Shown: in pieces, positions 1 through 12,410 of the stretch
How the letters are laid out: the number at the start of each line of letters is the position of its first letter
How positions within the stretch are numbered: the first letter of the stretch is position 1
Source: Legionella sp. MW5194
GTDB taxonomy: Bacteria > Pseudomonadota > Gammaproteobacteria > Legionellales > Legionellaceae
Direction: 5' to 3'
Length of the DNA: 64,000 bases
NCBI RefSeq assembly: GCF_016864235.1
Contig: NZ_CP045732.1
Span: 2,480,001 to 2,544,000, forward strand
Notes under the pieces: model-generated
The model's database searches: none
What the model was told of the DNA's origin: nothing
The model's input: only the letters and a program-made list of their open reading frames with translations
Program-made: the position numbers and the translations under genes

Positions 1-79
1 TGCCCTATCTGCTGGAGCTGACCTGGTGTCTCTGGTTAATTATTGTATTGAGCAACCTACTGATTCATTAAGGATTATC

Positions 80-1687
80 ATGGCAAAAATTGTCAGTCAG
101 ATTAATACGGCAAGCACCGAATTTAAACAAAACGCGGCCGCCATGGAGGCCCAGGTTTTGCAGTTACGCGATCTTGTTGAACAAATCGCCCGGGGCGGCG
201 ATGACAATGCGCGCGCCAGGCATTTGAAGCATGGCAAGCTGCTGCCACGCGAGAGGCTGCAACAATTGCTGGACCCCGGCAGCCCATTTCTGGAGTTATC
301 GCAGCTTGCAGCCTATCAGGTTTATGACGACGTTGTCCCTGCAGCCGGCATCATTACCGGCATTGGGCGAATCAATGGCACCGAATGCATCATTGTGGTC
401 AATGATGCCACTGTAAAAGGCGGCACCTATTATCCGCTCACGGTTAAAAAGCATTTAAGGGCTCAGGACATCGCACGCAGCAATCACCTGCCCTGCGTTT
501 ATCTGGTGGATTCCGGTGGCGCCTTTTTACCGCGACAGGATGAAGTGTTCCCTGATCGCGATCATTTTGGCCGCATTTTTTATAATCAGGCCACGCTGTC
601 TGCCGAAAACATCCCGCAGATTGCCGTGGTGATGGGTTCGTGTACCGCAGGCGGCGCTTACGTCCCTGCCATGGCCGATGAATCCATCATGGTCCGCAAT
701 CAGGCCACCATTTTTTTAGGCGGGCCGCCGCTGGTCAAAGCGGCGACCGGTGAAGTGATCAGCGCTGAAGAATTGGGCGGCGCCGATGTCCATTGCCGTC
801 AATCCGGTGTGGCTGATCATTACGCTGAAAACGATGCCCATGCCCTGTTTCTGGCGCGTCAAACCATTGCTTTTTTGAATCGCAAAAAGCCGGAGCAGCT
901 AACCCGCATTGACAGCCGCGAACCGCTGTATGCCGCCCACGAACTCAATGGCATCGTCCCTGTAGACCCCCGCAAACCTTTTGATATCCGTGAAATCATT
1001 GCCCGTCTCGTCGATGCCTCTGAATTTGATGAATTCAAAGCTTTGTACGGCACCACCCTGGTTTGCGGTTTTGCCCATCTGTATGGTTACCCTATCGGCA
1101 TTGTGGCCAATAATGGCATTTTATTCGGTGAAAGCGCATTAAAAGGCACTCATTTTATCGAACTGTGTGTCCAGCGCCGCATTCCCCTGCTGTTTTTACA
1201 GAACATCACCGGTTTTATGGTAGGCAGCAAATACGAAGCCGGTGGCATCGCCAAACACGGGGCCAAAATGGTCACTGCCGTTGCCAATGCCAATGTGCCC
1301 AAATTCACCGTCCTTGTCGGCGGCAGTTTTGGCGCCGGCAACTACGCCATGTGCGGACGCGCCTACGAGCCGCGGTTTTTATGGAGCTGGCCCAATGCCC
1401 GCATCTCAGTCATGGGTGGCGAGCAAGCCGCCAATGTGCTGGCGCAAGTGAATCGCGACAAGCACACCAAACAAGGCACCCACTGGTCGGAAGAAGCTGA
1501 AGAAGCGTTTAAAGCAGAACTTCGCGCCCAGTATGAAACCCAGGGCCATCCCTATTATGCCAGCGCCCGCTTATGGGATGACGGGGTCATTGCGCCTGAA
1601 GACACCCGTATGGTGTTGGGATTAAGTCTGTCCGCGGCATTGAATGCCCCCATTTCAGCGACACGCTTTGGCGTTTTTCGCATGTAA
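80..1687 (+). CDS. mccB: Methylcrotonoyl-CoA carboxylase, carboxyltransferase (beta) subunit
   Basis: Carboxyltransferase subunit of 3-methylcrotonyl-CoA carboxylase. It moves CO2 from carboxybiotin on the alpha subunit to 3-methylcrotonyl-CoA in leucine degradation. About 535 residues, the usual length for this subunit, with the acetyl-CoA carboxylase carboxyltransferase fold throughout. Gly-rich oxyanion-hole stretches are visible ([13 protein letters not shown] and [16 protein letters not shown]). The reading frame is open upstream to the window edge with a GTG at 26, but the ATG at 80 is preferred because AAGGA precedes it and the family N-terminus begins here. Positions 1-79 hold no recognisable gene: another frame ends at a TAA at 69-71 after a short hydrophobic stretch. 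It leads the operon with liuC, mccA and the lyase gene, and the next gene starts 11 bases downstream. Confidence 0.93.
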   Translation: MAKIVSQINTASTEFKQNAAAMEAQVLQLRDLVEQIARGGDDNARARHLKHGKLLPRERLQQLLDPGSPFLELSQLAAYQVYDDVVPAAGIITGIGRINGTECIIVVNDATVKGGTYYPLTVKKHLRAQDIARSNHLPCVYLVDSGGAFLPRQDEVFPDRDHFGRIFYNQATLSAENIPQIAVVMGSCTAGGAYVPAMADESIMVRNQATIFLGGPPLVKAATGEVISAEELGGADVHCRQSGVADHYAENDAHALFLARQTIAFLNRKKPEQLTRIDSREPLYAAHELNGIVPVDPRKPFDIREIIARLVDASEFDEFKALYGTTLVCGFAHLYGYPIGIVANNGILFGESALKGTHFIELCVQRRIPLLFLQNITGFMVGSKYEAGGIAKHGAKMVTAVANANVPKFTVLVGGSFGAGNYAMCGRAYEPRFLWSWPNARISVMGGEQAANVLAQVNRDKHTKQGTHWSEEAEEAFKAELRAQYETQGHPYYASARLWDDGVIAPEDTRMVLGLSLSAALNAPISATRFGVFRM

Positions 1688-1698
1688 GGATTAAAACC

Positions 1699-2475
1699 AT
1701 GAGCCACCTGTTGCATGAATGGCACGATCACGTGTCAGTGATCACCTTAAACCGGGTCGAGAAACACAATGCGTTTGATGACACGCTGCTTCATGATTTG
1801 CAAAAAACCCTGGATGAGGCCATCGCCCACCCAGACACCAAAGCCCTTATTTTAAAGGCCAAGGGCAAGCATTTTTCAGCCGGTGCCGATGCCCATTGGA
1901 TGCAGCGAATGGCCCATTACAGCGAAGAGGAAAACGTCAAGGATGCCCTGGTGCTTGCCCGGGTGATGAATACCCTCTACACCAGCAACAAACCCACCAT
2001 CGCCATGGTCCAGGGATCCGCTTTTGGCGGCGGTGCCGGGTTAGTGGCGGCCTGTGATATTGCGATCGCCGCGCAGTCCGCGCGCTTTTGCTTTTCCGAG
2101 GTTAAGCTTGGCCTGGTCCCCGCGGTCATTAGCCCTTATGTGGTCAATGCCGTCGGCGCACGCGTGGCCAAATGGTTGTTCATGAGTGCCGAAATGATCG
2201 ATGCCGAGCGCGCCAAACAGCTTAATCTGGTCCATCATTGTATTGATGAGGATCAATTATGGGAGTATACCCTGACTTATGCACAAAAGATGACAACGCT
2301 TGCCCCGCAGGCTGTCTCGGAATGCAAAACACTGGTTGACTGCGTTGACGGCAAACCCATCGATGAGGCATTAATCGAAAAAACAGCCGCGATCATTGCA
2401 AAAAAACGGGTTTCTGCGGAAGGTCAGCGCGGGCTTCGCGCCTTCCTTAACAAAGAAACCCCCAACTGGAATTAA
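1699..2475 (+). CDS. liuC: Methylglutaconyl-CoA hydratase (enoyl-CoA hydratase family)
   Basis: Crotonase-family enzyme of 258 residues. The context between the two carboxylase subunits assigns it to hydration of 3-methylglutaconyl-CoA to HMG-CoA, the step after MccAB. Family marks are the HFSAGAD segment and the [19 protein letters not shown] segment, which together form the CoA-thioester oxyanion hole. The SD AAGGA overlaps the stop codon of mccB, so translation is tightly coupled. Substrate specificity comes from operon position, because the crotonase fold alone does not distinguish hydratases. Confidence 0.9.
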   Translation: MSHLLHEWHDHVSVITLNRVEKHNAFDDTLLHDLQKTLDEAIAHPDTKALILKAKGKHFSAGADAHWMQRMAHYSEEENVKDALVLARVMNTLYTSNKPTIAMVQGSAFGGGAGLVAACDIAIAAQSARFCFSEVKLGLVPAVISPYVVNAVGARVAKWLFMSAEMIDAERAKQLNLVHHCIDEDQLWEYTLTYAQKMTTLAPQAVSECKTLVDCVDGKPIDEALIEKTAAIIAKKRVSAEGQRGLRAFLNKETPNWN

Positions 2476-2483
2476 GGATTTTC

Positions 2484-4436
2484 ATGTTTAACCGAATTCT
2501 TATCGCTAACCGCGGCGAAATTGCCTGCCGGGTGATTCGAACCGCTAAAAAAATGGGCATTGAAACCATTTCCGTTTATTCGCTTGCCGATCAAAACAGC
2601 CCGTTTGTGCGCCTCGCGGATAAAGCCTACTGTGTGGGGGAAGCCAGCGCCAAAAGCAGTTATTTGAATATCAATGCCATTCTGGACGCAGCCAAGGCAT
2701 CGGGGGCTGAAGCCATTCATCCCGGTTACGGTTTTCTATCAGAAAATCCGCAATTTGCCCGTGCCTGCGAACAGGCCGGTATTGTGTTCATTGGCCCAAG
2801 CGTTTCGGCTATGGAAGCCATGGCATCAAAACAGCTGGCCAAGCAGTTACTGGAAAAAACCTCCGTGCCGCTGACACCGGGCTATCACGGCAACGAGCAA
2901 AGCGATGCACACCTGCTGAACGAAGCCCGACGCATTGGTTTTCCGGTATTGCTTAAGGCCGCAAGCGGCGGCGGCGGCAAGGGCATGCGTGCCGTGCATC
3001 AGGACACTGATTTTCTGCAGGCCCTGGCCGGCGCCCGCCGCGAAGCCATGGCCAGTTTTGCCGACGACACGATGATCATCGAAAAGCTGGTATTAAACCC
3101 GCGTCACGTGGAAGTGCAGGTCATGGCCGACAATCATGGTGGGGTCGTGCATCTTTTTGAGCGCGATTGCTCCATTCAAAGGCGTCATCAGAAAATCATT
3201 GAAGAAGCTCCGGCCCCCCGTTTAAATGATGACTTGCGTCAACGCCTCGCGACAGCAGCCTGTGAGGTGGCGCGTTCCATTGATTACCGCGGCGCAGGGA
3301 CTGTTGAATTCCTGGTGGATGGCGACAGCGATTTTTATTTTATGGAAATGAATACCCGCCTGCAGGTGGAACATCCAGTCACCGAGAAAATCACCGGTTT
3401 TGATCTGGTGGAATGGCAGATTAAAATTGCCGCCAATGCACCGCTTCCAGCGACTCAGGACACCATTCGCCACTCGGGTCATGCGCTGGAATGCCGCATC
3501 TATGCGGAAGATCCGCATCAGGGTTTTATTCCCTCCATCGGCGACATTCATTTTCTAAAAGAGCCTGAGGGGGACAACATCCGTATCGATAGCGGTGTGA
3601 CCTGCGGGTCCGGCATTACCATGTATTACGACCCCATGATTGCCAAATTAATTACCTGGGGGAACACGCGCGATGAAGCCATTCAACACATGCAGCGGGC
3701 ATTAAGCGATTATGCCATTGGCGGCGTTAAGACCAACATCCCCTTTCTGCAGGCCATTGTTGCCAATGAAGCATTTATTGCTGCCAACCTGAGCACGGAT
3801 TTCCTGCAACAGCAAGCCATCCATCTGACCGCCCCAGACAAAAAACAGGCTTTGCTCATGGCGGCCGCCTATGACTATCTGCAATTGCATCGCCATCAAG
3901 ACCTTTTACTTCGTCAAAGCGTTGCCTGGCAATCCAATTTACGCAGCCACTGGTACTGCCGCTATGTGACAGGCGAGCAAGCGTATTGCCTTAAAATCGA
4001 CGCCGTGAATGAAAGGCAGTTTCAGGTGACTCTGGAAAATGAACCCACTCTGACGTTAACCGCAGGCCTTGATGGTGACTGGTTAACACTCGATGACGGC
4101 AGGCAGCAGCAATCCGCCCGGGTTAATTATTTTCAAGGTAAATTGTATTGCTACATCAACGGCGGTCCGGTGATTGTCAGTCCCTACCATTGGGACGATT
4201 TAGGCCAGCAGGCCGGTCCCAAGGGGGAACTGACTGCCCCCATGCCCGCAACGGTAGTTGCCATTCTTAAAAACAAGGGTGACAAGGTGAAAGAAGGCGA
4301 ACGCCTGATTGTGCTTGAAGCCATGAAAATGGAGCACACCATTCATGCACCCAAAAATGGCACTCTGGCGGAATTGTACTATGAAGTCGGTTCCCAGGTG
4401 CAGGAAGGCGCACAGTTACTGGCACTACAGGATTAA
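2484..4436 (+). CDS. mccA: Methylcrotonoyl-CoA carboxylase, biotin-carboxylase (alpha) subunit
   Basis: Biotin-dependent subunit of 650 residues. An N-terminal biotin carboxylase (about 1-450) has the ATP-grasp glycine loop [11 protein letters not shown] and the [14 protein letters not shown] motif. A linker region follows, then a C-terminal biotinyl carrier domain carrying EAMKMEH, with the biotin attachment lysine at about residue 615. It charges biotin with bicarbonate and ATP for MccB. The start follows the liuC stop by 8 bases with TAAGGA as SD. The gene is intact and of normal length. The downstream gap to the HMG-CoA lyase gene (4437-4513) holds an imperfect GGTTC...GAACC hairpin, which may set relative expression. 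Confidence 0.94.
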   Translation: MFNRILIANRGEIACRVIRTAKKMGIETISVYSLADQNSPFVRLADKAYCVGEASAKSSYLNINAILDAAKASGAEAIHPGYGFLSENPQFARACEQAGIVFIGPSVSAMEAMASKQLAKQLLEKTSVPLTPGYHGNEQSDAHLLNEARRIGFPVLLKAASGGGGKGMRAVHQDTDFLQALAGARREAMASFADDTMIIEKLVLNPRHVEVQVMADNHGGVVHLFERDCSIQRRHQKIIEEAPAPRLNDDLRQRLATAACEVARSIDYRGAGTVEFLVDGDSDFYFMEMNTRLQVEHPVTEKITGFDLVEWQIKIAANAPLPATQDTIRHSGHALECRIYAEDPHQGFIPSIGDIHFLKEPEGDNIRIDSGVTCGSGITMYYDPMIAKLITWGNTRDEAIQHMQRALSDYAIGGVKTNIPFLQAIVANEAFIAANLSTDFLQQQAIHLTAPDKKQALLMAAAYDYLQLHRHQDLLLRQSVAWQSNLRSHWYCRYVTGEQAYCLKIDAVNERQFQVTLENEPTLTLTAGLDGDWLTLDDGRQQQSARVNYFQGKLYCYINGGPVIVSPYHWDDLGQQAGPKGELTAPMPATVVAILKNKGDKVKEGERLIVLEAMKMEHTIHAPKNGTLAELYYEVGSQVQEGAQLLALQD

Positions 4437-4513
4437 TCAGGCATTTACAGGTCGGTTCGCTTCACTCAAAATGAAATGAACCGAGTTCATCATGCCTACA
4501 AACCGGAATCAGC

Positions 4514-5419
4514 ATGAACTACCCAAACCAAGTGACCCTCGTTGAGGTAGGTCCACGCGATGGACTGCAGAATGAAATTACCTTTGTGTCGACACGAAAA
4601 AAAATTGAATTGATTAACCAGCTCAGTCAAAGCGGCTTAAAACGGATTGAGGTCACCAGTTTTGTCTCGCCCAAAGCCATTCCACAACTGTCTGACAACC
4701 TTGAAGTCTATGCCGGCATCGATAAACCCGCCGGCGTGCAATTTTCCGCGCTGGTTCCAAATACCCGGGGGCTGCAACGTGCGATCGAGGCAGGAGTAAC
4801 AGAAATTGCAGTCTTTACCGCCGCCAGTGAAGAATTTAATCGCCGCAACATCAATTGCTCCATCGCAGAAAGCCTTGCGCGCATTGCCGAGATAATTCCC
4901 TTGGCTCAGGCCCATCAAATCAAAATCCGGGGGTATGTGTCCTGCGTTGTGGGTTGCCCCTATGAAGGAGCCATTGCTCCTGAAAAAGTGCTGGACGTCG
5001 CCCGCGAATTGGCGCAGCTGGGTATTTATGAAATCAGTCTGGGCGACACCATTGGTGTGGGCACCCCCAGACAAACCTCGCTGCTGCTTGAGAAGATTTT
5101 AAACTATCTGCCCGCAAAGCAAATCGCCATGCATTTTCATGATACCTACGGTCAGGCCATTGCCAACATCCATGCGTCACTGCAATGCGGCATTACCTGT
5201 TTTGACAGCTCGGTCGCCGGCCTCGGCGGCTGCCCCTATGCCCGCGGTGCCAGCGGCAATGTGGCGACAGAAGACGTGCTTTACCTGATGCACGGACTTG
5301 GCATTGAAACCGGTGTTGACATTTACAAAATCGTCCATGCCGGCGACATGATTTGCAAAGCCATGTCAAGAAAAAATCAGTCCAAGGTTGCCAATGCCCT
5401 TTTAGCCAATCCCTGTTAA
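4514..5419 (+). CDS. mvaB: Hydroxymethylglutaryl-CoA lyase
   Basis: 301-residue TIM-barrel lyase that cleaves HMG-CoA to acetyl-CoA and acetoacetate, the last step of leucine catabolism. Visible motifs are VGPRDGLQNE at the N-terminus (catalytic Arg/Asp), SLGDTIGVGTP, the metal-binding HFHDTYG, and the signature GLGGCPYARGASGN with its catalytic Cys. It closes the mccB-liuC-mccA operon. The acetoacetate produced can be reactivated by the acetoacetyl-CoA synthetase encoded at 9496-11433, so the block joins leucine carbon to acetyl-CoA or polyhydroxybutyrate metabolism. Confidence 0.94.
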   Translation: MNYPNQVTLVEVGPRDGLQNEITFVSTRKKIELINQLSQSGLKRIEVTSFVSPKAIPQLSDNLEVYAGIDKPAGVQFSALVPNTRGLQRAIEAGVTEIAVFTAASEEFNRRNINCSIAESLARIAEIIPLAQAHQIKIRGYVSCVVGCPYEGAIAPEKVLDVARELAQLGIYEISLGDTIGVGTPRQTSLLLEKILNYLPAKQIAMHFHDTYGQAIANIHASLQCGITCFDSSVAGLGGCPYARGASGNVATEDVLYLMHGLGIETGVDIYKIVHAGDMICKAMSRKNQSKVANALLANPC

Positions 5420-5627
5420 AAAAACGACCCAGCGACAAACAGCGTCTATAATCAGGCTTATCGTCAAAGTGAACGACCTGAAGGCAAAAAACGCCGATTG
5501 GTTATTCAATAAACTTTTTTTTTATTCTAATATACCTCGTCTGGACGATGAAAAACGACGCAACAAACAACCGGCGCTTCGCTTGACGCTCCACGCCGCC
5601 CCTCTTTGAACTATCTATCGGTGAGAC

Positions 5628-6500
5628 ATGATGACGAGTAACACATTGACAATTGGTTTGGTACAGGAAAAATGGTATGAAAATCCAGACGAACACCGCG
5701 ACCGTCTTGCTTCAGGGATCATCACGGCAGCCAAAAAAGGGGCCGAACTGGTTTGCCTGCAGGAACTAACCCTGTCGCCTTATTTCTGTACCCGCAACGA
5801 CGTGGATGGCAAACCGTACATGGAAGACATTCACACAGGCCCCACCGCGCAGTTTGTCAGCGACATGGCTAAAACAGCCGGTGTTTGCATTACCGCCTCA
5901 CTGTTTGAACAAGCCGGTTACAATACCGCGGTGGCCTTCAATGAGCAGGGTAAGCTTATCGCCGTCACCCGCAAGCAACACATTCCCAGCGGTGAAAAAT
6001 ACCATGAAGATTATTATTTTAAACCGGGTGATTCCGATTACCCTGTTCATACCATCGCCGGGCATCGTTTTGGTTTGCCCACCTGCTACGATCAATGGTT
6101 CCCAGAATTATCGAGAATTTACGGCTTAAAAGGCGCAGAGGTGCTGGTTTATCCTACTGCCATCGGTGGCGAACCCACAGCTCCGGGATTTGACAGCCAG
6201 CCCATGTGGCAAAAAGTCATGGTGGCTCAGGGAATCATGGCCAATACCTTTATGGTGGCTGTCAACCGCATCGGCTGTGAAAACGAGTTGGAATTTTATG
6301 GCAGCAGTTTCATCAGTAATCCGCTGGGCGAGATCCTGGTACAGGCCCCCCGCAATGAGCCGGCTGTACTGGTTGCGCCACTCGATTTCAATCAGCGCGA
6401 CCTGTGGGGCCGCCTGTTTCCTTTTCCCAATCAACGTGAACCAAACACTTACCATGCGCTTGCCAAGCCCCGCGGCTTTTTCAAAGGAGAATTAACCTGA
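5628..6500 (+). CDS. aguB: N-carbamoylputrescine amidase
   Basis: Nitrilase-superfamily amidohydrolase of 290 residues that converts N-carbamoylputrescine to putrescine, CO2 and ammonia. The Glu-Lys-Cys triad is visible as the Glu in LQELTLSPYF, the Lys in HIPSGEKYHEDYYF and the Cys in GLPTCYDQWFPE. It is first of a three-gene polyamine cluster with speA, which overlaps by one base (TGATG), and aguA. ATG codons lie at 5628 and 5631, and GTGAG precedes the first. The 208-base gap upstream separates this cluster from the leucine operon and probably holds its promoter. Confidence 0.94.
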   Translation: MMTSNTLTIGLVQEKWYENPDEHRDRLASGIITAAKKGAELVCLQELTLSPYFCTRNDVDGKPYMEDIHTGPTAQFVSDMAKTAGVCITASLFEQAGYNTAVAFNEQGKLIAVTRKQHIPSGEKYHEDYYFKPGDSDYPVHTIAGHRFGLPTCYDQWFPELSRIYGLKGAEVLVYPTAIGGEPTAPGFDSQPMWQKVMVAQGIMANTFMVAVNRIGCENELEFYGSSFISNPLGEILVQAPRNEPAVLVAPLDFNQRDLWGRLFPFPNQREPNTYHALAKPRGFFKGELT

Positions 6501-8398
6501 TGACACACCAAACCTCAACGGGCAGCAATTTTTATAATATTTCACATTGGGGTGAAGGTTATTTCACAGTCAATCAGCAGGGTAATATCGAAATCAGTAA
6601 ACACCCGGAAGAAACCGGGGTTGAACTGAAAGCGATCGTGAATGCAGCGAATCGAGCCGGCCTGCAGTTGCCGCTGCTGATTCGCTTTACAGACATTCTC
6701 CACGATCGCGTGGCAAAAATTTATGAAGCATTCACACAGGCGATTGAAGAAATTGATTACCAGGGACGCTACACGCTGGTTTATCCCATCAAGGTCAATC
6801 AGGAATGTTCTGTCGTTAAGGAGCTGCTTAAAGCCCCCGATCATGAGGTGGGACTTGAGGCCGGCAGCAAACCTGAACTGGTAGCAGTCATCGGCCTGTT
6901 AGGCGAAACACCGTCCACGATCATCTGCAACGGCTACAAAGACGCCTGTTACATCCGCACCGCCCTGATTGCCCAACAGATGGGCCATCAGGTTTTTATC
7001 GTGATTGAAAAGCAGTCCGAACTGGAAACCATTCTGAAAGAATCCGCCAAAATGGGCATTCGCCCAAGGATCGGTATCCGCATCCGCCTGGTGACCAAAG
7101 GCGCCGGTAAATGGGAAAACACCGGGGGTGCGAAGTCCAAGTTCGGTTTGAATGCGGAACAGGTTTTAACCATTGTCAATCAGTTAAAAGACCGCGGTTA
7201 CCTCGATTGCCTGCAATTAATGCATTGCCATCTGGGCTCACAGATTGCCAACATCCTCGATATTCGCCAGTGCATGCTGGAGGTGGCGCGATATTATGTC
7301 GAATTGCGGCGAATGGGCGCCTCCATTGACACCGTTGACGTGGGCGGCGGCCTGAGTGTGGATTACGAAGGCACGCGATCCAGCACCGGCTGCTCGATGA
7401 ACTACAGTCTCAAGGAATACGCGACCAACATTCTTTTAGCCATGCGTCATCTTTGCGAAGAAAGCGGCATGCCAGAACCTCACATCATTTCCGAATCAGG
7501 CCGTGCATTGACCGCTCACCACGCCACCCTGGTCACCAACATCACCGATGTGGAACAGATTAAGCGGAAACCGACACTGCCGCGTATTGCTCCCGATGAC
7601 TCTCACGTCATTCACGACATCTGGAATACTTACCTCTCCATTGCCGACAGCACGCCAAGCGAAGTGTTTAACTATGCCTCTCATTCGCTCGATGAAGCGC
7701 ACTCCATGTTCAAACACGGGGTCATGACGCTTGAAGAAAAGGCAAAAGTCGAAGAACTGTTCACTGCCATCTGTCTTGAAATCCAACAACAGCCGCTCGA
7801 CGAAAATACCCCCGCCGACAGCGAATTGCTGGAAATGATTAATGAACGGTTGGCGGCAAAAATTTTCTGCAACCTGTCTTTCTTCCAATCAATGCCAGAT
7901 GCCTGGGCCATAGGACAAATCTTCCCGGTGACGCCAATTTCGCACCTTAACGAAGAACCAAGCATGCACAGCATTCTGCAGGATTTAACCTGTGACTCTG
8001 ACGGCACCTTAAAGCAATACACGGGACGCGACTGGATCTATACCACCCTGATGCTTCCGCCTTATGATCCCAATAATCCCTATGCCATTGCCTTTTTCCT
8101 GGTAGGCGCTTATCAGGAAATTTTAGGAAATCTTCATAATTTGTTCGGCGATACCAATTCGCTGGACGTTAAACTAACCGGCAATGGTCAATTTGAGATC
8201 AAAGATTTAGTCAGCGGCGACACCGTAACCAACGTGCTTCATTACGCGCATTTTGACACCAAAAAACTGCTGCTGTCTTATGAAAAACAATTACTGAATA
8301 CTGACCTGCCGGACGAGATAATTCAATTGTATTTGAATGAATTACGCAGTATTTTTACCCAGCAAACGTATCTCGATGGCAATAAAAACAAAGGATAA
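6500..8398 (+). CDS. speA: Biosynthetic arginine decarboxylase
   Basis: PLP-dependent decarboxylase of 632 residues, matching SpeA length, that converts arginine to agmatine. The PLP lysine lies in VYPIKVNQ near the N-terminus. The Gly-rich phosphate loop [12 protein letters not shown] and the [11 protein letters not shown] segment are typical of the alanine-racemase-fold decarboxylases. The C-terminal barrel carries the active-site CDSDGT motif. The ATG overlaps the aguB stop by one base, and aguA follows after 2 bases, so the three enzymes are translationally coupled: arginine to agmatine (SpeA), to N-carbamoylputrescine (AguA), to putrescine (AguB). Confidence 0.95.
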   Translation: MTHQTSTGSNFYNISHWGEGYFTVNQQGNIEISKHPEETGVELKAIVNAANRAGLQLPLLIRFTDILHDRVAKIYEAFTQAIEEIDYQGRYTLVYPIKVNQECSVVKELLKAPDHEVGLEAGSKPELVAVIGLLGETPSTIICNGYKDACYIRTALIAQQMGHQVFIVIEKQSELETILKESAKMGIRPRIGIRIRLVTKGAGKWENTGGAKSKFGLNAEQVLTIVNQLKDRGYLDCLQLMHCHLGSQIANILDIRQCMLEVARYYVELRRMGASIDTVDVGGGLSVDYEGTRSSTGCSMNYSLKEYATNILLAMRHLCEESGMPEPHIISESGRALTAHHATLVTNITDVEQIKRKPTLPRIAPDDSHVIHDIWNTYLSIADSTPSEVFNYASHSLDEAHSMFKHGVMTLEEKAKVEELFTAICLEIQQQPLDENTPADSELLEMINERLAAKIFCNLSFFQSMPDAWAIGQIFPVTPISHLNEEPSMHSILQDLTCDSDGTLKQYTGRDWIYTTLMLPPYDPNNPYAIAFFLVGAYQEILGNLHNLFGDTNSLDVKLTGNGQFEIKDLVSGDTVTNVLHYAHFDTKKLLLSYEKQLLNTDLPDEIIQLYLNELRSIFTQQTYLDGNKNKG

Positions 8399-8400
8399 TT

Positions 8401-9423
8401 ATGTCGACTCCAAAACATGATGGTTTCATGATGCCGCCTGAATGGTATCCTCATGCCGGATGCTGGATGGCTTGGCCCTGCCACCTTCAAACCTGGGAAA
8501 CGATAGGTCTTGAACGCGCCCGTCACGCTTATGCCCGAGTCGCCAATGCCATTGCCGCGTTTGAACCGCTGACAATGATTGTTAATCCCGGTGATGAAGC
8601 CGGGGCAAGAGCCCTTTGTGATAAAAAAATACATTTGATGACCTTACCCATCAATGACTCCTGGACGCGCGATACCGGACCGACCTTCCTGCTGGATGGC
8701 AATTACCAATTGGCCGGTGTGGACTGGATTCACAATGCCTGGGGCGGCAATTACAATGACTATGCCCTGGATAACCGCATTGCCGGCGCCATCATCAACG
8801 CGACAACCGCGCGCTCATTTAAAGCACCCTTCGTCATGGAAGGCGGCTCGTTTCATGTCGATGGCGAAGGAACGGTGCTTACCACCCGTGAATGCCTGCT
8901 CAACACCAATCGCAATCCGCATTTAAGCGAACAGGAAATCGAATCGTATCTCCATGAATACCTGGGTACCCAAAAAGCCATTTGGCTCAACAAGGGCCTT
9001 GTCGGCGATGAGACTGATGGTCATGTGGATGAGATCGCCTGCTTTATTGCGCCCGGAAAAGTACTGTGTCTGATTACTCACGACCGCAATGATGAAAATT
9101 ATCACATCCTGCATGACAATCTGGAAACACTAAAAACAGCGGTTGACGCGCAAGGACGCCGCCTGGACGTCTACACCGTGGAACAACCCCCGGCCACCTG
9201 GATGAACGGTGAGCGCCTGACCTTGTCCTACATCAATTTTTATTTAGCGAATGGCGGCATTGTCATGCCGGCGTTTGGCCATGAAAAGCAGGATAAGGCA
9301 GCCTTTCGGCTTTTTAGGGAACTGTTCCCCAACCATCGTATCAGCCAGATTGACGCGCTCGATGTTTTTGCCGGCGGCGGTGGAATCCATTGCATTACCC
9401 AGCAGCAACCGCGCAGTCAATAA
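8401..9423 (+). CDS. aguA: Agmatine deiminase
   Basis: 340-residue guanidino-modifying enzyme (agmatine to N-carbamoylputrescine plus ammonia). Conserved elements are the early [12 protein letters not shown] motif, [12 protein letters not shown], the catalytic His in ETDGHVDE, and the C-terminal GGGGIHC, where the nucleophilic Cys is residue 331. Last gene of the aguB-speA-aguA cluster. The gene is intact, and the start directly follows the speA stop. Confidence 0.95.
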   Translation: MSTPKHDGFMMPPEWYPHAGCWMAWPCHLQTWETIGLERARHAYARVANAIAAFEPLTMIVNPGDEAGARALCDKKIHLMTLPINDSWTRDTGPTFLLDGNYQLAGVDWIHNAWGGNYNDYALDNRIAGAIINATTARSFKAPFVMEGGSFHVDGEGTVLTTRECLLNTNRNPHLSEQEIESYLHEYLGTQKAIWLNKGLVGDETDGHVDEIACFIAPGKVLCLITHDRNDENYHILHDNLETLKTAVDAQGRRLDVYTVEQPPATWMNGERLTLSYINFYLANGGIVMPAFGHEKQDKAAFRLFRELFPNHRISQIDALDVFAGGGGIHCITQQQPRSQ

Positions 9424-9495
9424 TTTGGTCGAGAGGTCAGGAGTATCGTACCATGTTACTTCTGGCCTTGAGGACTTTACGAAAGGAAATCGAAC

Positions 9496-11433
<1,938 letters not shown>

Positions 11434-11509
11434 TCAGCCAGGACCCTTGTGGTTAATTTTTCATCAACATGCTACCATTGTTTAATACGCCCTCAAGCAG
11501 AGACCTCTA

Positions 11510-12268
11510 ATGCCTGAACTTCACTACAAGGGAAAAGCCGTGGTTGTGGCCAATGAGGAAACCACGGAAGCCGATTGGGTCAGCGACATTCCACCCCGGG
11601 AACTTTTTATTTCAAATGCCAATAAACAGGGTCAACGATTCGCTTTCAGCCTAGCTGAAATTGAGGCGTACATGAGGGAGCATAATCAACTGGTTAATTT
11701 TTACAATACACCCCGGTCTGCCTTTTCGGTCGGTGAAATGCGTGAACTCATTCAGCGAAGTGCGGTTATCGCCAGGTTTATTGAGAACTTCGTTCATGAA
11801 AGCCAACAGCCAGCCTCATTAATCAGCGAGGAAACCATTCAACACATGGCATTCCTGGTCAACCACAGCGCCCAGGTCATTGAGGATCCCCTCTTCATCA
11901 GGGAAATCAAACAAAAATACACCGAAGAAGAGTTAGCGGATTTACAGGACAATGGCATCAGTATCCATGATTTAGGGCGGGGAATGGCTTTCCAGCAATT
12001 TAAAAGCCATTACCAAAGCATATCCGCTGGAGAGCAACAGGCCATTGATCAATTTCCAGGCGTTCCTCAGCAATTGCAGCACTACGGTCTTAAAGACAGC
12101 TTAAGGACCCTTTTTCAGCTGCAGGGCGAGGCCTGCCTTGGCGGCTCTGCCGGTATCTGCCGCGAAATCATTGAGCGGGCTAAAGAGGCTCTAATGCAAA
12201 TGACTCCTTCGGACGAGGTAAAGGACAGCGAGGCTGAGGGTACGATTCGCTACCGGAATGCGTTCTAA
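11510..12268 (+). CDS. Hypothetical protein, candidate Dot/Icm effector with a possible U-box-like segment
   Basis: 252-residue soluble protein without signal peptide or membrane helix. I do not recognise the family. Residues about 25-95 have the spacing of a U-box/RING-like fold: a DIPPRELF opening, a hydrophobic-aromatic stretch before an acidic helix (FAFSLAEIEAYM), then an NTPRSAFS turn and a helix ending in a paired hydrophobic run. No Zn-binding Cys/His set is present, which is the U-box situation. The rest is helical and Gln/Glu rich, and the tail is hydrophilic and acidic (SDEVKDSEAEG) as in many Dot/Icm substrates. It sits at the junction between metabolic genes and an accessory block. 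Effector status and the U-box resemblance are inference. Confidence 0.6.
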   Translation: MPELHYKGKAVVVANEETTEADWVSDIPPRELFISNANKQGQRFAFSLAEIEAYMREHNQLVNFYNTPRSAFSVGEMRELIQRSAVIARFIENFVHESQQPASLISEETIQHMAFLVNHSAQVIEDPLFIREIKQKYTEEELADLQDNGISIHDLGRGMAFQQFKSHYQSISAGEQQAIDQFPGVPQQLQHYGLKDSLRTLFQLQGEACLGGSAGICREIIERAKEALMQMTPSDEVKDSEAEGTIRYRNAF

Positions 12269-12340
12269 TTGTTTGGCAGTTCATCTGTTAAGACCTGTCC
12301 AATGAAATGGCAATGGGGATTTTTTTTAAATAGTCATGGT

Positions 12341-12373
12341 CTTAAGGCTCCCTTAATGTCTTTAATTTACAAT
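12341..12373 (+). promoter_or_regulatory. Candidate PmrA box and promoter of the SidB-like gene
   Basis: Two 9-base repeats with TTAA cores, CTTAAGGCT and CTTAATGTC, are separated by CC (12341-12360), so the cores start 11 bases apart as in the Legionella PmrA box (cTTAATatT, 2 bases, cTTAATatT). A -10-like TACAAT at 12368-12373 follows after 7 bases. The same box-to-(-10) spacing recurs at 23600-23632, 54727-54759 and 62468-62500. The first half-site is degenerate, so confidence is moderate. Confidence 0.4.
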
Positions 12374-12410
12374 TTAAGCACTTGCATTCAAAACCTGGAA
12401 TTTCCTCCTT

